The notes below the pieces were generated by a model. That model saw only the letters and a list, made by a program, of their open reading frames with translations, did no database searches and was not told the DNA's origin. Below, one piece after another: positions 61,161-64,000 of a stretch of 64,000 nt of DNA (position 1 is the first letter of the stretch; the number at the start of each line of letters is the position of its first letter). The stretch is from positions 620,001-684,000 of the forward strand of contig CAVVYV010000008.1 in NCBI GenBank assembly GCA_963752585.1, written 5' to 3'. The translations under genes and the position numbers were made by a program. Source of the stretch: CAVVYV01 sp963752585. GTDB taxonomy: Bacteria; Actinomycetota; Thermoleophilia; Solirubrobacterales; 70-9.

Positions 61161-63050
61161 TCAGGGGAAGACCGACCCCAGGATGTCCTGGGCGATCGGC
61201 GCCGCCACCTCGCCGCCGTCGCCGTCGGCGTCGATCAGCATCACCGCGATCGCCAGCTTCGGCCTCTGGGCGGGAGCGAAGGCGATGAACCAGGCGTCGA
61301 CGATCTGCTCCGGGTCGGGCGGCTCCTCGCCGGGCCCCACCGGCTTCGGCGGCGGCTGGTTCGGCTTCGGGCCGAGCTCGGCGGTGCCGGTCTTCCCCGC
61401 GACCTGGGTCTTCGGGAGGGCCGCGGCGGTGCCGGTGCCGTTGCTGACGACACCGCGCATCAGGCTTGTCAGCACCCGGGCGTTCTCGGTCGAGGTGACC
61501 TCGACCGGCTCGGCGCCGGACTGCAGGTCCGGGTTGGTGACGATCGGGGTGGGGCTGCGGGTGCCGCCGTTCGCGATCGCCTGGGCGACCGAGGCCATCC
61601 CCAGGGGGGTCGCCAGAACCTCTCCCTGACCGATGGCCGTCACCGAGATGTTGGTGTGTGAGGTGTCGCCCTCGAAGTTGGTCGGCATCGTCATCCGGCC
61701 CGGATCGGTGGCGGCGGTTGCCTTGGCGTCGTAGAGGGTGGGCGCCTTGTTCCAGCCGTACCGCTCCGCGGTCTCGACGATCTTCTCGGCGCCGATCTTC
61801 ACCCCGAGCGGAGCGAACACCGTGTTGCACGACTTCGCGAACGCCACGACGAAGCTGCCCCCGCAGGGCTCGTCATGGGCGTTCTCGATCACCCTCGCGC
61901 CCTTCGCCGGGTCGGGATTGATCTCGGTGACGACCGGGAACTGCTCGCCGAGCCTCACCTTGTTCGCCTCGAGGCCGGCGGTCGTGGTCACGACCTTGAA
62001 CGTGGACCCCGGAGGCTGGGGCGAGGAGTAGGCCGACCCCGCCAGCGCCCGGACCTCGCCGGTACGCGCGTCGAGCACCGCGATTCCCCCGGACTGGCCC
62101 CCGAGCGCGTCCACGGTCGTCTCCTGGAGCTTCGGGTCGATCGTCGTCTGCACCGGCGAACCGGGCTGTTGCTGGGTGGTGGCCAGCACGCGCCCCTCGG
62201 CGCTCTTCGGCACGTCGGGGAGGTTGGTGCCCTCCTGCACCGCGAGCAGCTCGCCGCCGGGCCGGCCCGCCAGCTCCGAGTTGAATGCGAGCTCGAGGCC
62301 GTTGATCCCGGTGTTCTGGTCTGCCGGGTAGCCCTGCTTCTGGAGCTCCGCCTGTCGCTCGCTGTCCGCGCTTCCCACCTCGCCGGTGATGTCGATCGCG
62401 GCTGAGCCGAGCCGGGGGGAGCCCCGTGACGGTCCCTGTCCCTGGGCGAGCGGGGTCCCGTCCTTGGCCAGGATCGGGGCGCGGTCCGGAAGGGTGAACC
62501 GGCGCCCGACCCGCTCGCCCTCGGCGAGCCCTGGGAAGGTCAGGTATGGCGCCCAGGCGACCTTCTCGTCCTCGACCGGGAGGTTGACGATCCCATCGAT
62601 CTGCCCGAACGAAGCCGTGCGAATCCCGACCTCTACCTCAACCACCTTCGTACCGTCCCGATCCTTGGGACCGTCGGCGCCACCGGGATCGATCGCGGTC
62701 GCGGTCGAGGCCAGCTGTGCCTGCTGATAGGCGGAGGCGAGTTGCTCGACCTTGTAGCGGGATTGAGCCGAGCCGCTGAGCTCGTCGTGCATCGCCTTGA
62801 AGTCCTGGGCCGCCCACGCCTTGACGAACCTCTCCGCCGCGTCCTGCTCGGCGGAGCCGGCCGCCGAGATCATCCCGACGATGAAGGCGACGATCGCAAC
62901 CACCAGCAGCGGCACGGCGCGCCGCTTCAGCCGCCGTTGGCGCTCGCTTTGCACTTGGGTCGCCTTGCTGCCGGGTCGCGGGCCGCCCCCTTCGCGCGGT
63001 CCGCGTCCTCGGCCGCGCGGCGCGGCAGCGCCTGCCCGAGGAGGGTTCAC
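61161..63050 (-). CDS. Penicillin-binding protein (class B-like) with NTF2-like N-terminal domain
   Basis: The intact 629-residue protein starts with a basic Pro/Arg/Gly cytoplasmic tail of about 45 residues, one membrane helix (AVPLLVVAIVAFIVGMISA), an NTF2-like MecA_N domain (AAERFVKAWAAQDFKAMHDELSG), a dimerisation region and a transpeptidase domain with SxxK in PPGSTFKVV, SxN in AKSCNT and KTG in AGKTGTAELG. It crosslinks peptidoglycan. MecA_N architecture resembles PBP2a/PBP5fm, which are low-affinity for beta-lactams; that resistance is only inferred. GTG 63050 has TAACTT 7 nt upstream. Confidence 0.93.
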   Translation of the reverse strand: MNPPRAGAAAPRGRGRGPREGGGPRPGSKATQVQSERQRRLKRRAVPLLVVAIVAFIVGMISAAGSAEQDAAERFVKAWAAQDFKAMHDELSGSAQSRYKVEQLASAYQQAQLASTATAIDPGGADGPKDRDGTKVVEVEVGIRTASFGQIDGIVNLPVEDEKVAWAPYLTFPGLAEGERVGRRFTLPDRAPILAKDGTPLAQGQGPSRGSPRLGSAAIDITGEVGSADSERQAELQKQGYPADQNTGINGLELAFNSELAGRPGGELLAVQEGTNLPDVPKSAEGRVLATTQQQPGSPVQTTIDPKLQETTVDALGGQSGGIAVLDARTGEVRALAGSAYSSPQPPGSTFKVVTTTAGLEANKVRLGEQFPVVTEINPDPAKGARVIENAHDEPCGGSFVVAFAKSCNTVFAPLGVKIGAEKIVETAERYGWNKAPTLYDAKATAATDPGRMTMPTNFEGDTSHTNISVTAIGQGEVLATPLGMASVAQAIANGGTRSPTPIVTNPDLQSGAEPVEVTSTENARVLTSLMRGVVSNGTGTAAALPKTQVAGKTGTAELGPKPNQPPPKPVGPGEEPPDPEQIVDAWFIAFAPAQRPKLAIAVMLIDADGDGGEVAAPIAQDILGSVFP

Positions 63051-63057
63051 CGATGGA

Positions 63058-63063
63058 AAGTTA
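63058..63063 (-). promoter_or_regulatory. -10 box of leaderless PBP gene
   Basis: On the minus strand TAACTT is 7 nt before GTG 63050, in the 63-bp region shared with the divergent protease gene. Confidence 0.45.
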
Positions 63064-63113
63064 ATCGCTGGCGGGTGGGAATCGCGGTACGCCGGATGCT
63101 TGTATTCGGGCCC

Positions 63114-64000
63114 GTGACCGGCGTCGACTGGCTGATTCTGGTTTTCGTCCTTGCGATGGGGTTCTGGGGCTTCCAGCAAGGGCTGCTCGTGGGCGCCCTC
63201 AGCCTGGCGGGGTTCGCCATCGGCGCCTTCGCAGGCAGCCGCCTGGGGCCCGCCCTGCTGTCCGACGGTGCGGAGTCGCCGTACGCGCCGGCGACCGCGC
63301 TCCTCGGGGCGATGCTGGTCGGTGGGATCGTCGCCGTGTCCCTCGAGGGGTTCGCCCATGCTCTCCGCGGACGGGTCGTTCGCCGGGACGGGGTGCTGTT
63401 TCTCGACGCGGCGGGGGGCGCGGTCCTGCTCGCGGCCCTCGGCCTCGGACTCGCCTGGCTCTTCGGGGCAGTCGCCCTCAACACCCCCGGGGCAAAGGAC
63501 CTCCGCCAGGCGGTCCAGCGCTCCGCGATCCTCCGCGCCCTCAATGACAGCTTCCCGCCATCGGGCGGGCTGCTCAACTTCCTCAACCGGATCGATCCGC
63601 GGGTGGCGATCAACGGGCCCAACCCCGGGGTGGGGGCCCCCGACTCCCGGCTCGCCCAGGACCCGGATGTGGCCGCCGGCGAGGACAGCGTGGTCAAGGT
63701 GCTGGGGACCGCCTGCGGGCTCGGGGTCGAGGGCTCGGGCTGGACGGTGGCGCCGGGGCTGGTGGTGACGAACGCCCACGTGATCGCGGGCGAGGACGAC
63801 ACGACGGTGACCCCGTCCGGCGGGAGCGCGCATGACGCGATCCCCGTCCACTTCGATGTGACCAACGACCTCGCTCTGCTCCGGGTCGGTGCGCTCGACG
63901 GCCCAGCGCTTGACCTGGTCGCCGAGCCCGCCACAGGCACCCCGGGGGCCGTGCTCGGCTATCCGGAGAACGGCTCGTTCACGATCAGCCCCGCTCGCCT
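63114..64000 (+). CDS. CvpA-type membrane domain / trypsin-like serine protease, MarP-like (runs off window end)
   Basis: VTGVDWLILVFVLAMGFWGFQQGLLVGALSLAGFAIGAFAG and two further helix pairs form a CvpA domain (residues about 1-140), then NRIDPRVAING and a protease domain: GSGWTVAPGLVVTNAHVIAG (catalytic His), VTNDLALLRVG (catalytic Asp). The catalytic Ser lies past base 64000. Architecture equals mycobacterial MarP, the acid-resistance periplasmic protease. Start GTG 63114 or ATG 63096. Divergent from the PBP gene with 63 bp between, so wall and protease genes may be co-controlled. Confidence 0.9.
   Translation, partial: MTGVDWLILVFVLAMGFWGFQQGLLVGALSLAGFAIGAFAGSRLGPALLSDGAESPYAPATALLGAMLVGGIVAVSLEGFAHALRGRVVRRDGVLFLDAAGGAVLLAALGLGLAWLFGAVALNTPGAKDLRQAVQRSAILRALNDSFPPSGGLLNFLNRIDPRVAINGPNPGVGAPDSRLAQDPDVAAGEDSVVKVLGTACGLGVEGSGWTVAPGLVVTNAHVIAGEDDTTVTPSGGSAHDAIPVHFDVTNDLALLRVGALDGPALDLVAEPATGTPGAVLGYPENGSFTISPAR

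Overview
The window reads as a chromosomal segment of a high-GC actinobacterium (roughly 70% G+C by eye, codon third positions almost all G or C). Gene content points to the class Thermoleophilia, probably Solirubrobacterales: a DisA/CarD/IspD/IspF core, a true SigH-type sigma factor, an LLM F420-type oxidoreductase, secreted proteins with Lys-rich tails, and tandem Gly/Ser-rich membrane-anchored paralogs. No rRNA, IS element, prophage or CRISPR array was seen. One tRNA (Thr-UGU) is present. No stretch longer than 300 bases lacks a gene; the longest gap (16040-16314) holds a hairpin, a promoter and a set of alternating half-sites.

Layout. 1-306: tail of a TetR regulator. 394-17015: a core block radA, disA, carD, ispD, (DUF389, PHP phosphatase), ispF, acyl-CoA synthetase, a reverse-strand lipid-related operon, cysS, rlmB, (FMN reductase, yceI/marR), sigH. 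This matches the order of the Bacillus radA-sigH region with actinobacterial insertions. 17126-30795: envelope and regulatory genes (tRNA-Thr, Fe-ADH, a plsC-gpsA reading frame, two ECF sigma operons, rhomboid, lytic transglycosylase, BtuF-like protein, carbinolamine dehydratase, CNNM/CorC protein, M28 lipoprotein, hydroxyacyl-CoA dehydrogenase). 30828-40000: lipid catabolism (thiolase and acyl-CoA dehydrogenase sharing one operator), AlkA-type glycosylase, LLM oxidoreductase, MBL hydrolase, cell-wall-binding-repeat protein, M23 hydrolase. 40049-43000: two tandem paralogous Gly-rich membrane proteins, an alpha/beta hydrolase and a secreted Lys-tailed protein. 43118-48580: lysA-hom-thrC and thrB of aspartate-family synthesis with two thioredoxin-fold genes between. 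48615-53973: a Ser-triplet-repeat membrane protein, a P450 overlapping an adenylate cyclase gene with a perfect CRP-type site upstream, and small proteins. 54210-64000: gltB, an FHA protein, SRPBCC, lipoprotein and membrane proteins, and a divergent PBP / CvpA-trypsin protease pair running off the end.

A dominant technical feature is the large number of single-base frameshifts. About half of the genes, including essential ones (ispD, cysS, hence not plausible pseudogenes), are split over two or more frames while their protein-level motifs stay intact. Most are resolved by deleting one base. They are dense from about 13 to 28 kb and nearly absent from 49 to 59 kb. I treat them as sequencing or assembly errors and give whole-gene coordinates.

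The most interesting signals are: (i) a perfect TGTGA-N6-TCACA site upstream of a P450-adenylate cyclase operon; (ii) a 22-fold uninterrupted x-x-Ser tripeptide repeat with a C-terminal membrane anchor; (iii) a nearly identical TetR-like operator upstream of thiolase and acyl-CoA dehydrogenase; (iv) TAnnnT boxes exactly 6-7 nt before the start codon of ten genes, indicating leaderless transcripts; (v) an in-frame PlsC-GpsA junction.
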